DNA from: Kalaharituber pfeilii
Lineage: Eukaryota > Ascomycota > Pezizomycetes > Pezizales > Pezizaceae
Assembly (NCBI GenBank): GCA_015179045.1
Contig: WHUZ01000004.1
Span: 496,001-560,000, forward strand
Length of the DNA: 64,000 bases
Direction: 5' to 3'
A model generated the notes under the pieces. It did no database searches. It had not been told where the DNA came from and was given only the letters and a program-made list of their open reading frames with translations. Below, piece after piece: positions 46,062 through 58,200 of the stretch; the first letter of the stretch is position 1; each line of letters opens with the position of its first letter. The translations under genes were made by a program, and so were the position numbers.

Positions 46062-49000
46062 TCATGCTGCTGCCTCCGCCTTGGGTGCATTCCGCTGCCA
46101 CCTCATATTTACCTTAATCCTACTCCACAAACTTTCATCCACAATTACCTCACCAATGCTACCCCATTCTGCTTCCTTCCAAATCTCCTCAGATATGAAC
46201 CAGAACTTCATAGGCACACAGAATTCCTGCAACATGCCCATGCCCGGCGAGGGCCACTCATTCTTGGACGTAAGCTCCATGTGGTACGTCTTTGGCATCA
46301 GATGCTCCCGCGCTGGGACAATCCTCGACTCTAGCGTTCCCCATCGGATCAACTTCCATACCCAGAACTTTTCTGAACTCTGTTGAATTGAGCGGATCCT
46401 CCTCTCCATGTTCATCGTGATTGGCAGCTCCCTGGCTAGGTATTGCTCCGAGTACGGTAAGTTTGTGTTTGCGGGGAGGCCAGCAGCGAGGTTCATAATG
46501 ACCTTCTCGATCTGGAAGTGCACTACCATGTCGAGGTATCTTCGGAGGGGTGAAGTAGCCTTGATGTACCCTCCAATGCCAGTCTCAAGGTCAACGTTAA
46601 GACCAAGCAACCTGTGTGATAGCGGAGTTGGGCTAAGACTTGAAGAACCAAGGACTGTGAAGTGCTCGCGAATGATGGACTTGTCAATCAAACCAAGCTC
46701 GTTACGTTTTGGCAGAAGTATGTTTTCCCAAATATGCTCGGTGCCTTTGCGAGGCGAAAGCGAGTGTCCTCGGTACGGTGCAGGGATCTTATGTTTTGAG
46801 AGGAAGTGAGAAGCAACGGTACCACCGAGAAGCATAAACTCTGCAACTGTCTCATGGGCAGGAGTTGGACCCATATCACGGGTGAAAGTCAATGTTGGAA
46901 GGCCCTTATACAAAACAGGAAAATCGGGATTTATATGCACTTGGTTCTCGCTCTGAGGGTCGTGAGGGTGATCGTTAACAGAAATTCGGAACCCCAAGTT
47001 GATAAATGACATGCTGCCAGCTGCCACACGTTTCTTCTTCAGCGCAAGTGCGATTGCACGGAGTTGAGTGAAAACCTTGACTTCCGATTCATCAAGTGGT
47101 ACTTCGGGCGACTCTTCATTGGGCTCGATGACATTTCCAGCGGCATCCCTTGGCGGATTGACAACGAGTGAAAAGCCCTTTGGAGCCTGGAATCCCAATA
47201 TCTTATTGAATTGGCTATAGGTGACACGCTTGAGGTTCTTTGCAATTCCATATCGGATTTTGTAGTCGTTTATTTCACCAGTTTTTGTGTCCAATCGCAC
47301 AGATATCGTAAGAGTGGGGCTGCCAGTCCTCAATCCAAAACCATAGTCCACCAAGCCTCGGGGAATCATTGGAAAGGTCTTCTCTGGTAGGTAGAGCGTC
47401 GACACTTTGTTCTTTGCCATCTCCGTAATCCAGTGGTCTGGTTGTAAGAATGCAGTGGGATTAGCGACATGCACATGGACCCAGGACTCTGCATCAGATA
47501 TTGGTGTAAAGGAAATGCCATCGTCGATTTCTTCTGCACTGGCGTCGTCGATCGCATAGATTGGTTCGTTAATATCTTCGCGAATCGAGGCCACCTTATC
47601 CTTGAATCCAAGCTTCTGCCATGTGGTTTCAACGTCCCTATTCACTTCAGCTACCTTATTTGCTAGCATATCGGCCTCTCCACTAACACCATGATATGGC
47701 AAGGGATAGCGAGGGCTGAAACGATAATTATTTTCCCAAGGCCGGTACACACCAATTTCCATAAGGAAGATAAAAAGTAAATCCATATCTAGCCTCCATT
47801 CCTCCTTGTACTTGCCGGTAGCCTTGAGAATTTGAGGATATAGTGCCGCAACTGGACTTTGTTGGAACCAGTATTTGTCTAAGGCAAACTTGAGAAATTG
47901 GATGATAGCTTTATCATTTTCATCCCATGCAAACTCCTTCATTGGAACAGCCTCAGCTGGGCGAAATAGCAGGAGTTGGTCCCCTCGGAATTCCCTTGAT
48001 TTATCGACGAGAGCAGCAGCCTTGCGAGCAAACGATTGGATAACGTCCGTGTGCTGCTTCACTACCTTACCGGTCGCCAGAGTTACGGACTGTCGCCTCA
48101 ACCAGCCTGTAACCTTGTTGAGGATCTCAAGATGCTCTCTAGAGCGAACCTCAAACTGTGCGCTCTTCTTGTGATAACGACTCATATCTGCAATGAAATG
48201 TCTGGGATCGTCCATCAACGCAAGGTGTACAGCATAAACCTGGTGATTCGTATATCCGTCAGGAAAGATAGCTTTTGCGGCCTCAAAGGTTGTCAAGAGT
48301 CGAGTTTCCGTCGGGTGAGAAAATCTGTCATATAGAGTCTCAAGAATAGGTAGCTTCTTCGAAAAAACGGTGAGAGACTTGGTATGAAACTCCCTTATCT
48401 TGTCTGTGAGAGGCTTTGTCAATTGGCGAGGAGGGTCTACCATTACAGACTCGTCCGACAGTTGTGCGAGATACTTCCTTAAGAGCTCCGCTGACTCAAC
48501 CGGGGCAAACTTGGGAATGGTAAAAACCATTCCCGTAGTGAGCCATGTCTTAAGCCTCCCTGTCTCTGTAAGAAACAAGAAATTACCGTTCTTCTCCAAA
48601 GGGGGTTGAATAAAGATTCCAAGCTCGGAGTTGCCACCAATTGTCCGTAACTCCACCAAATCACCAACGTCCATAAATTCCATTCCACTTGCTTCTGTTA
48701 TATCCTCTACAGGTGAGAATGTTAGGTCGGTCAAGGCCTGAACAAATTCTGCTTCCTCCATCATCTCCTCTGGAGGCTTGTCAAGACCAACATTGAACTC
48801 CTTGCCCTGTCGAATGGCTTTCAACGAGTCCTTACGCTCCAATTCTTGCATTTGAAGCTTTCGCCGTAGCAAGCTCTGGGGATGCCGGACTGTTTTCTTC
48901 TCCGAATCAATGAGAGGAAGATTGAATTCACCCCGAGAACGAACAGGAACATGACGATACTTGACAGTATCAACCTATACGTTTTGAAAGAATTTAGTTC

Positions 49001-51246
49001 TACCAATTTATATCATAAAAGTAACTAGAGTTTTACTCACATTTCTACTGGTGTGGAATAGCCGGGTACCCGGAGGGAGTCTGGGACCAGAGCTAGGTCG
49101 ATGTATCGCGAAACCTAAATCAGTCTTTACAAATCTGACTGGGACCGGTTTTTGTGGTGGGTTCTCTGCCCGGGCCTCTTTCAATTTACTCAGTCTAATC
49201 ATGGCATTATGGGAGAGTTCCCAGGATTGTCGGGTAGTATAGTATCTAGCTCTCCTCTGCAGTGCGTCGCCCTCCTCCCCTCCTTCGTGATGATACCATG
49301 TAACTTTCACTTCATCCCTCTTCTTCATTTTGATCCTAAGATCTTTGTCCGCATTCGTGGTATGTATTTGAACAACGTTCTCACCAATTTGACGCAATTG
49401 CCCATTTAATAGTTCGCGTGAAGGAAATTCCGGTTTCGGCTCTGGGGGTTTTCTCTCGAACCATTTCGGTTCAACGCCCCGCTTTGGCTCCGGTCGACAC
49501 GGCATCACCTTGCCTTTCCAGGGGCGAATAAGTCTGACAATTTCCTCGGACCGAAGATACATAGGCGCCTCTCCAAGGCCACGCCGGTGGCGTATATACC
49601 TCACAGTTTGCATCCACTGATCTATCTGAGCGGCTGATTGGGCAATCGCTTGATGAACTGGTAAATCAAAGAACGTTGGGTGCTGATATGCGATTTTAAA
49701 AGTTTGTTTTCCTTTTTGATGCTTTAACCTACTTTCGGACAGCTTTGTGATTGCAGGGAGTATGGGGATCATTTCTTTTCCATCGTTAATTCTGCGATTA
49801 GAGCCTGCGTGCGCAATTCGCATAACCTCGCCAGCAGCACTAAGGAAATCATCCTTCATACACTTTATCTCAAATACGACAGGCCATGTAGCCGCATCAA
49901 CTCGAGAGTCAAGCATTTTTATGACGTCCAGAGAGAGATACTGTTTGACATCTTCGAGATGTTCCGAAATAGACTCTCCGGTGTTCTCCGTCGGTAATGT
50001 GAGTTGTCTACCCTGCGTCTCCCAAAGCCATCTTCGATATCGAATTGTTGTAATCTCATCAGTCCACCCTTGCGCTATCCTGTTCAGCCTTTCAAATTCA
50101 TCCCTATAAAGTTGATAAGCTCGATTGAAAGACCTAATTTTAAGCGGTGCTTGAAACTTTGGACTTTCATGCTATAAAAAAAATATTAATATGGTGAATA
50201 TTGAGAACGAGAATCCAACATCTCACCATCCTGTACATATTTTGCCTTGAATTCTGTCTCAAAGCGTCGCTTGGATTCCATCGCGCGACCGGCTCTTGGG
50301 GACTTTCTACTGGGGTTGGTCTAAAACTCCTCGACCCGGGATACAATGGAGGGCCACTATTAAGCCTGTTGATGGAGTCGCTGAACCTCTGAGAATCACT
50401 GAATTGGGAAACACTCAGATTATCGGATCTTATGGGAGCGTTGAACCTTGTAGGGCCGTTGAATTTCTGGTGAGAACCATTGAATCTCTCAGGATCATTG
50501 AACCTCTGAGAATCACTGAATTGGGAAACACTAAGATTATCGGATCTTATGGGAGCGTTGAACCTTGTCGTACCGTTGAATTTCTGGTGAGAACCATTGA
50601 ATCTCTGAGGATCATTGAACCTCTGAGAATCACTGAATTGGGAAACACTCAGATTATTGGATCTTATGGGAGTGTTGAACCTTGTCGGGCCGTTGAATTT
50701 CTGGTGAGAACCATTGAATCTCTCAGGATCATTGAACCTCTGAGAATCACTGAATTGGGAAACACTCAGATTATCGGATCTTATGGGAGCATTGAACCTT
50801 GTCGGGCCATTGAATTTCTGGTGAGAACCATTGAACCTCTCAGGATCATTGAACCTCTGAGAATCATTGAATTGGGAAACACTCAGATTATTGGATCTTA
50901 TGGGAGCGTTGAACCTTGTCGGACCGTTGAATTTCTGATGAGAGCCATTGAATCTCTCAGGATCATTGAACCTCTGTGAAACAGCAGTCCCCTGTCGAAG
51001 ATTGTTCTCGTTACTTGTCGGCCGAGATGATCTATATGAGTCCGGAGCGGGTCGCAGATGCCCTGTGTATGGTTTGCTCAAGTATGGTAGCCGTCGAGGC
51101 TGTGGTACTCCTGTCGATGCAATAGTTGCAGTTTGCAAACACCTGTTGCGCAGATATCCAGCTTGCGCAGCTCGACGGGAGGACAAGATTGCTATCTGAG
51201 GAGCCTTTCCCGCACCTCCTGTGAAGAATTGATGCGGTAGTGGCAT
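46062..51246 (-). CDS. CYT-4/Dss1-type mitochondrial RNase II with long repetitive N-terminus
   Basis: CYT-4 (Neurospora) and Dss1/Msu1 (yeast) are the 3'-to-5' exoribonuclease of the mitochondrial degradosome. Exons 50227-51246, 49041-50171 and 46062-48974 join in frame to 1687 residues; there is no stop in this path. The RNB catalytic domain is in the last exon: PIYAIDDASAEEIDDGISF (acidic metal-binding residues), VHVANPTAFLQPDHWITEM, STLYLPEKTFPMIPRGLVDY, PAHETVAEFMLLGGTVASHF and YIKATSPLRRYLDMVVHFQI. The first exon starts with a basic, acid-free stretch (AILSSRRAAQAGYLRNR), like a mitochondrial targeting peptide, followed by five 39-residue repeats rich in FN[DGA]. The middle exon is unrecognised. 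An internal ATG at 49202 begins MIRLSKLKEARAEN and ends in RLFHTSRN, itself presequence-like, so a shorter form or an ancestral start is possible. Neurospora CYT-4 is about 1100 residues, so this is long. Confidence 0.85.
50386..50970 (-). repeat. Coding minisatellite, five 117-base units
   Basis: Units begin at 50386, 50503, 50620, 50737 and 50854, each exactly 117 bases (39 codons), with only scattered single-base differences. On the coding (minus) strand each unit holds five short motifs of the type [RKQ]FN[DGA]. The other strand is also open for 227 codons, which is a by-product of the repeat. Confidence 0.97.
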
Positions 51247-51501
51247 TTGTGATTCTCACAGGCCCTGATTCCGTGAACGAAACCAGAGGTGTCCGGCTGG
51301 GATGTCGAGTGCATCTGCTCACCGCACTGGAAGGAGTCTAAAGTCAAAAAAAACTTCAAAAGTATTTGTTAGTCAGCCAATTGATAACCGGCAATGCCAA
51401 GAGTTGTAATGCACGATAAAGGCATGCATTTTGGACACTCTTGGCACACAAATTTTTCAATTTCTGATCTTACAAATCTTCCGTGAGTCTAGTCCATACT
51501 A
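51247..51501. other. Upstream region of the CYT-4-like gene
   Basis: Holds the presumed promoter of the minus-strand gene. No other feature seen before the transposon at 51502. Confidence 0.4.
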
Positions 51502-52202
51502 GGTCGTTTCAAAAGTATCCGGGTCCCTGGCTAATGCATCATATGTAGTATGCAGGGTTTAGTATGCACTAGTATACTTCTGGACTAGCTCCTAGTAGTT
51601 GAACCTAGCCCCAATCCAGATACTTTGCTGCTGGGCAATGGCTAGTCTGGTTGAGTGCAACCAGACTAGGCAATGGCTACAATCGCAGCTGCTGTCATGA
51701 CTGCTGTTTGGGTTCTATTTTGGGAACCATTTTGATAGTGTCTATACCCGTGCGAATAGCTATTTTGGCAATCATCTCGACAGCCATGCAGCAGCAGTTT
51801 TTTTCAGCAATTTCGGTAGCGGTCTCAATGGTCATTTCAGAAGATATTTTTCAGTAGCGGCTTTGTAGCAGCCATTTTGGCAGCCATTTCGGTAGCTGTT
51901 TTGACAGTCTTTTTGACAGTCATTTCACACTTTTTTGACAACTGTTTTTGTACGCATTCCAGATAGCTATCCACACAATTATTATCTAGTTACATTATGC
52001 TGCATAGTTATTTCCCCAACCTGCATTGGTACATCTTGCCATTATATAGATAGAAGTGTTCAGCAGGTGCACTGCGGAGTTTGGGCAGAGAACACCAAGA
52101 ACTGGATATCCAGAAGTAGGATAGTACTCTACTAGTACATACTGCGTTGTGCATAGCGCATAATATGCATTAGTCAGGTGTCCAGATACTATTGTAACGA
52201 CC
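51502..52202. mobile_element. Non-autonomous TA-flanked element with long inverted ends
   Basis: The ends match when one is reversed: both start GGTCGTT and contain AAAGTATC or ATAGTATC and CTAATGCAT; similarity continues, imperfectly, for about 90 bases. TA flanks lie at 51500-51501 and 52203-52204. The interior has no transposase; much of it is an imperfect repeat of phrases like GCAGCCATTTTGGCAGCC (about 51730-51930). Confidence 0.82.
51636..51680. repeat. Short perfect palindrome between direct repeats
   Basis: CTAGTCTGGTTG and its reverse complement (51642-51653 and 51658-51669) enclose a 4-base loop AGTG. An 11-base direct repeat GGCAATGGCTA stands on both sides. The half site CAACCAGACTA recurs near 60472. 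It looks like the collapsed ends of a small TA-targeted transposon. Confidence 0.65.
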
Positions 52203-52204
52203 TA

Positions 52205-52882
52205 GCACAAGAGCCGTTCAAAAAGTATTGGAACATCTGACTAATGCATAAAAACTATGTAATGCATGTAGCCCATAGTGTAACCCCAGGTCCACGGCCC
52301 CCATTCATTATCTTCCACATTGTCAGCCTCCATTATTGAACATATGTAGGTCCGGAGGTCATTAAAAAGAAGAGCTGCAATACTTAGCTTGTCATACGCT
52401 AATGTAACCTACCTAAAACTATGTGCTTAGGTGTACTCGGTACAGCGCGCGATTGCAGGAGCTGCCAATAAGAGTTCTGATTTCTGTTTAAGATGTGCTC
52501 TAAACTCTCCAAATTTTAATCCTATTGAAAAAGAATCTGGTCTCATGAAGAAAAGAATCTTGAGGTGCTCAGAAAAAAATCATGACAACCAGTAACATAG
52601 AGCGGGTTGGTTGTGGAATAAGACTACTGTAGATGGGATCAATTGGCACACCTCTACTCTTTCTGGGATTATGGCTCACTTTATTAGAGTTAAGAATGAC
52701 AATTATTATCATGTATAGATATTCTTCACATAATACTGCATCACTGAATCATGTGTACAGTGCTGTGTGGTGGTATGAGTGCGTGTAGGGAGTAGGGGTA
52801 AACAGGAAGTAAATCTTGGTTATGCCTTTGCAAGTATTACATAATTTATGCCGTTCCAATACCTTTTGAACGAGCGAGTATA
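52205..52882 (+). mobile_element. Decayed Tc1/mariner element
   Basis: The inverted ends share CGTTCAAAAAGTATTGGAAC (left, about 52214) and CGTTCAAAAGGTATTGGAAC (right, reversed, ending about 52872). TA is present on both sides (52203-52204 and 52883-52884 by best alignment). A plus-strand stretch at about 52495-52590 reads ALNSPNFNPIEKESGLMKKR, the C-terminal Tc1 transposase motif SP(D/N)xNPIE, followed by in-frame stops. It is therefore an inactive internal deletion of an autonomous element. Confidence 0.8.
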
Positions 52883-52884
52883 TA

Positions 52885-55038
52885 TGTAACATAATGATCT
52901 GGTTGGTGAATTGAAGACCCCCCTCGAAGTAGGAACATAGAAAGCTCGAAAGTACGTATAATACGGGTTTTCACAAGTAAATATCCGGACAAACCTAAAT
53001 ACTGGGCCATTTGTACCAGTAGCACTTTGGCCTATTTTTTTGTCAGAATGCCAGATGTTGTGCCGTGCAGTTCTCGTTAGTGCAGACCCAGTATTCTTGC
53101 TCATCAGTTGCGCCTGTACTTGTAGTATGGTAAGCTACAGGTATATGTTCACAAAATTTCATATTTCCAGAATTATCAATCATCACTTATGAAAACACTA
53201 TTCAACGACCATTCTTTTTTCCTTCCCTCCCTTCCATCCATTTCCTAAGATCATTATTGTTGCTATTTCCTAGACCTGTGGTCGACCCATCTCCCCTTCC
53301 ACATTTACAGTATCTACATGTCAGCTCGCCAGCCCTGCCATGCCACTTTCGGCAAAGTTTATTACCATATCCAGTGGCCTGTACTGCCGCATTCAGGATA
53401 TGCCTTCATACCCGTCCTCAAAAAGACTCAGCTGACAATCTCCAACCCACAGTCGGAGACATCGCACTCTGATATCGGCGTCGCGTAATCTTAGCCGGGT
53501 TCCCTTTAAACGATAGGCCTCCATCCCGGCTCTAGCTCCTTGCCTTCTCGCAATGCTGGGAACTTGGTTGTGAATGATACGAACCGCTTTATAGCCTCCT
53601 GATGGTCTAGGACGATCATAAAAACCTGGAAGTGCATAGGAGATCGCACGACAGGCCAAGACTCGAAGTACTAAGTAGTAATCGGGTGTCATAAGGCCTT
53701 GATCGGACGCAAATCTGTGAATAGTTGGCTCTCCAGTACTACTCCAGATTGTATTGTAGCTGTTAGGCATAACAGATTGAAAGTAAACAAAAGAGAAAGT
53801 AGTCAGAAGAAAAATATATAAAATAGCTCCCAGCGGCCTTTTAATCGCGGGGTAACGCAGAGAAGTATTTGCGGCATGGCATATGAGATCATTTTCTTAC
53901 AGATATACAATAGCGCTACTTTTGGGGGATTTCATTGTACCTCTCTAAGTGATGTCGTCTCTTTTTATTGCTCCCCCATAATCACGTAGAATATACAAGA
54001 CCAGATATATTAATCAAATCACCTGTACCCTATCTATTGTTTTTCAATTTCCAGTCACAAAGTCCCTTTCGTGCAGAGATTTTCGGGAACAATGAATTCA
54101 ACACATTACATAGTCCAGAGCGACTGTTTGCTGTCATTCACTATCCTATTCGCTGTTGATAGGCCCGCTGGACTGCAGCCCATTGGAGATTCGCCTTGAT
54201 GCCACTACTGGTAGGTATATCCTCTAGAATTAGGAGAATTGTTTGGAATAAGGGTTTCAGAATGCTGGGTAATGTTGACAACATGCACTCTTTGCCCTTG
54301 TATTGCCCATGGCCGTGAACTTGATATACTCGCATCAAAGGATGTACTCTATCCAGAATCATAATTTCAATTTGGCTGGATTGGCCCGGCATCCATTAGC
54401 CTCGTCAGATGCTGAATAGCAAGGCACTTCATCGCTTCGTGTAAACAGTTGCCCTATACTGCTAACCAGTAAATATACGCTAAATAGCGCGCCAGTAGTC
54501 CTCGAGCTTCGATTAGGACAACAATTACCCTCAATTGCCAAGAGAAACCCTTATCATACCTGGCAGGAAAGAAAAATGGGATTTATCAGCAAATTGAAAA
54601 TGTGCAAAAACAAAAGAAGTAGGCTATCAGCGTTTCCAACATAGTATAGAGAGAAACATCACCTCCACTACAAAACCAAACGCATGCCTAAATTGAAAGG
54701 AAGAAGTAACGAAGGTGAAAGTCCTGATACACTAACTCCAGCATTCACAATCGAATTAACAATAATCCTATCCCGAAAACAGAGAAAATTCCACGTTTCG
54801 TCAATTAAACAGCCCAAATAAGATCCCAGTTGATGTGATAAAAATAAAAAGAAATGTAATGAAAAATTCAAATCGAGAAAATGACTATAAATCAAGTGGA
54901 CAATAAGTTAAACCCTCAAATTGCGCACAAGTACAAGCTTATCTAACCTGAACTCCTGTCATCAGCTTGGTGCATGTAAATAAGTATAAACAAGGAAAAA
55001 AGCGGGTGGCGACAACTAGTAATCACAATAGCCACGTC
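52885..55038. other. Gene-poor stretch
   Basis: No supported gene. A 125-residue ORF on the minus strand (53393-53770) is not recognised and has no homologue that I know; it could be a small hypothetical gene but nothing supports that. The end of this stretch is the 3' region of sconB. Confidence 0.4.
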
Positions 55039-57809
55039 TCAGGAAATGGTATCTTCTTCATCGTCACTTTCGTCGTCCTCAGAGGCATTTGGGATGACAG
55101 AAGGCCCATCCCCGGCAACACCAACTTGTTCTGGCGGTGTTTCTGTTCCTGCTGTTGAGCTCCATGGTCTGGTTAGCCTTGCAGCAGAACTTCCTTCCCC
55201 ATTCATAGGGGGAATTGACGACTCCGCTCTTGGAACACTCTTGAAACAATACATCCTTGCTTCACAATCCTCACTCCCCGTAATTAGCCTAGAATCACTG
55301 AGCGCCAGACACGTAACTGCAGCAGCGTGTCCAGTAATAGTTCTGTCACATTTCCCAGTGCCTATATCCCAAACTTTTACCATCCTATCCTGGGCGCCAG
55401 AAACAACTCGAAGATTATCAGCAGCCAGTGCCCAGATCCCTTCAACATGGCCGAATAACGTTTTAATACAGCTGCCCGTGTTGACATCCCAAAGCTTAAC
55501 AGTCGAATCAAGAGCTGCAGTCAAAATATGACGAGGTGGAGGCCCTCTATCTAGTATAGTGGATGACGATGGGGATGCTGTTGAACAATGGGGTGGCGAA
55601 GGCTGTGAGTAAGTATGTAGGGGTGATGCGAGAGGGGAGATAGCGGCTCGGAAAGTAGATGAGTGGTCATGACGGTCACCTGCACCAGGAGTTCGCTCTT
55701 TCTCATTTTCGGTATTGAAAATACCAACATCAGGAACCTCGAATGGTAGCACTTGTTGCACCTGGCCTACATGACCTTCAAATGTTCGAATGCATACTTT
55801 TTGATCCAAATCCCATAGTTTTACCGTCATATCGTCTGACGCAGAAAACACAGTCCTTGAAGGTGAGTGAAGCCTGACAGAATTTACCCAGTCGGTGTGA
55901 CCTCGGAGGATGAAACATGACTTGTCCGCAAAATTCCAGACTCTGACTGTTGTGTCTACAGAGCCAGATACGAGGATGGAAGAGTCAAAATGAAGCGATA
56001 TTACCCCTTTAGAATGGCCCTGAAGGGTTGAGAGACAATCTCCTGTTCGATAATTCCATATCTTGAGGGTATTATCCATGGACCCACTGATGAGCATCCG
56101 TTCGTCAAACTGCAGAGCCCGTACACCCAATGTATGTCCGCTCAGCGTGCGAATTTCTTCTCCTGTTTCGAGATCCCAAATCTTTACAGTTGTATCGTAA
56201 GATCCTGTGGCCAAGATGGAATCATCAAACTGGAGACAAATGATTCCGTTTGTGTGGCCTTTGAAAATCCTCGTCGAGCATCTTCCACGTCGCCAATTGC
56301 TCTCGACCTTATACCTCTCCGAATAGACATCTTTCCATGGCCTTCTTTTGGGAATTTCGCCAAAATAAGAATCTCCACCATTTTCATTCCTTTGACATGG
56401 TCTTTTAGAAGGAGAATCTGGAGCACTAGCTTGCCCTACTCTCTTGCCGTTGATATTCAGTTTGCTAGCACTGTTTGTAGCCTCAGCCATGTCAAGGTTG
56501 AATCCAGTTGCCCTCAACTGTATTTGTCGCTTCGTTGCCCGGAGTCTTTTTCTCTCCAACAGCGGCAGCCCCCATCCACACTTATCACATTTTCGGTCAA
56601 TATGTTGCTCACACATCTTATGCCACACCACATCATCATCGGCGAGCGTTCTCCATCTCTGTGAAACCTGGGCTGCTTTGCAGAGAGACGTAGTATCGAG
56701 ATAACATAAAATTTTGAATGCTAATTCGGTAGGCAGGGCGGTGAGGAAGTCAATGCGAATGAGATCGCGAAGGGAAGCTGAGATAAAGCTCAATTGTGGG
56801 AAACAGCACTGTGCCAATATCCCTTGTAGCATGATGTTTCTGTGAGTTGCAGGCGCTGCCGAAAAGAGATTCCATATGTGCGTTATAGCTTGTTGATCCC
56901 CTGGGGGTAAAGTTTCGAGTTTCTGTTTCATGTTCAGCATCGTGCCCAAAAAAAAGAAAAAAAAAAAAAAGGGTGAAAAGCGAATGAAAAGAAATGAAAA
57001 AAAGCAAAGTAGCGACCACCAGCAAGCGGGGCGCGATGGTATAAGAAGATTTAGGTGTGACAAAATTTACGTGGAAGGGATTAAATAAGTAAACTAAGAA
57101 AAGGGTTATGCCATGAGTTCAAATGAAATAAATAATTTACCTTCTGCAGTAAATCCATGCTCATTTCATCGGCCTGCCTTCTGCACTTGACATCTGGCCG
57201 ATGTCGGTAGCAGTATTTTGTACTTCCTTGCTTCGAATCATCCTGCGGGAGAGCACTGGCGTATTGCTCGGGTATATGCTTCGTCAGGAAAGGTGCGACG
57301 TCCTTGCTTACCGACTCAGTGGCGGTTGAGGGAATAGCGGCTGTGGCGGGAATACGGGAGGTACCCGGCTGTTGTCCATCTGCTGCCGCCTGCATGGTTT
57401 CGGGATTTGCGATTGGGCCTTCCGGCAGCGGGCCAGGAGACCTAGGGGTCGACGGAGGCGTGGTGAGGGCAGTGGCAACAGCGCCCGCCGGCACGTGGTC
57501 GGTCGTGCTGTATTTCAGTTCTTTCACCGCTTTAACTCTGCTGTGCCCGCTGCTAAATGTGCCTTCGAATGGGGAGACGCTGCGTGTGGTGGTAGCAGTG
57601 GTTGCTGTGGCCGGGCAGGAGCGGGCGTTAGTAGTAATAAAGTGGGAGGCCTCAGTAGACTTCGCAGCAGGAGGGTCTGGAGTGTCTGCCAGCTCGTGTG
57701 CGACGTCGGTATCTGCAGTTTGATGTGCTGGCTGCGACGGCGGAGGGAGCAGCGCTGCTGCAATCGGGGACCGGGCTCGGCTGGCGGCAGTGCTTGGAGA
57801 CGCCCTCAT
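55039..57809 (-). CDS. sconB: SconB/Met30 F-box WD40 sulfur controller
   Basis: SconB (Met30 in yeast, scon-2 in Neurospora) is the substrate receptor of an SCF ubiquitin ligase that turns off sulfur assimilation genes by targeting the bZIP activator when sulfur is plentiful. Exon 57141-57809 (223 codons) and exon 55039-56922 join in frame to 850 residues. The first exon ends [12 protein letters not shown] and [20 protein letters not shown], the Met30 N-terminal signature. The second has [20 protein letters not shown], the F-box [40 protein letters not shown], a Cys-rich [15 protein letters not shown], and seven WD repeats ([54 protein letters not shown] and further), interrupted by a low-complexity insert between repeats 5 and 6. 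The intron of 218 bases carries a long pyrimidine tract (about 56946-56970 on the plus strand as A). Confidence 0.96.
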
Positions 57810-58200
57810 TGTCAGGCTGGCTCGGCACTAGCAGCAGAGGGATGGGAAGGGGGGCGGAGGAGGAGGAGGAGGAGGAGGAGAAGAGCTGGGGAGGAGGAGG
57901 AGGAGGAGGAGGAGGAGGAGCAGTAGCAGCAGCAGTAGCAGCAAATGAGACGGGGGGCTGCGACTGATTGAGCGTGGTGTCGCTGCAGCGCTGTGAGTGC
58001 TTCAATGCCTTCGTGCGCTGGTGCCGTGCTGTGGACTGCGGGATGCTATATGTACGCGACCTGGGCGGGCGCCGGGCTGGAGGCGGGCGTGGGCGGCGTG
58101 GGCGGCGTGGGCGGGCGGCCATAGATGTACTGTACTCGAGTAGAGCGGACGGTTTCCAGCGGCTGGCAAACGTTATAACCACGATTATTCCAGATTCGCA
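57810..58200. repeat. sconB upstream region with GGA repeat
   Basis: A GGA/GAG triplet tract (about 57856-57920) runs into a CAG-like stretch to about 57952. It lies 50-140 bases upstream of the sconB start codon, so within its promoter or 5' UTR. GGCG-type repeats follow at about 58080-58110. ORFs reading through are poly-Glu, poly-Gly or poly-Pro and not supported. Confidence 0.75.

Noticed and set aside
50296..50979. 227-residue plus-strand ORF
   Set aside because: It is the antisense of the five 117-base repeats of the CYT-4-like gene; both strands are open because the unit length is a multiple of three.
53393..53770. 125-residue minus-strand ORF
   Set aside because: No recognised motif, signal peptide or neighbouring splice signals; in a transposon-rich stretch such an ORF can arise by chance.
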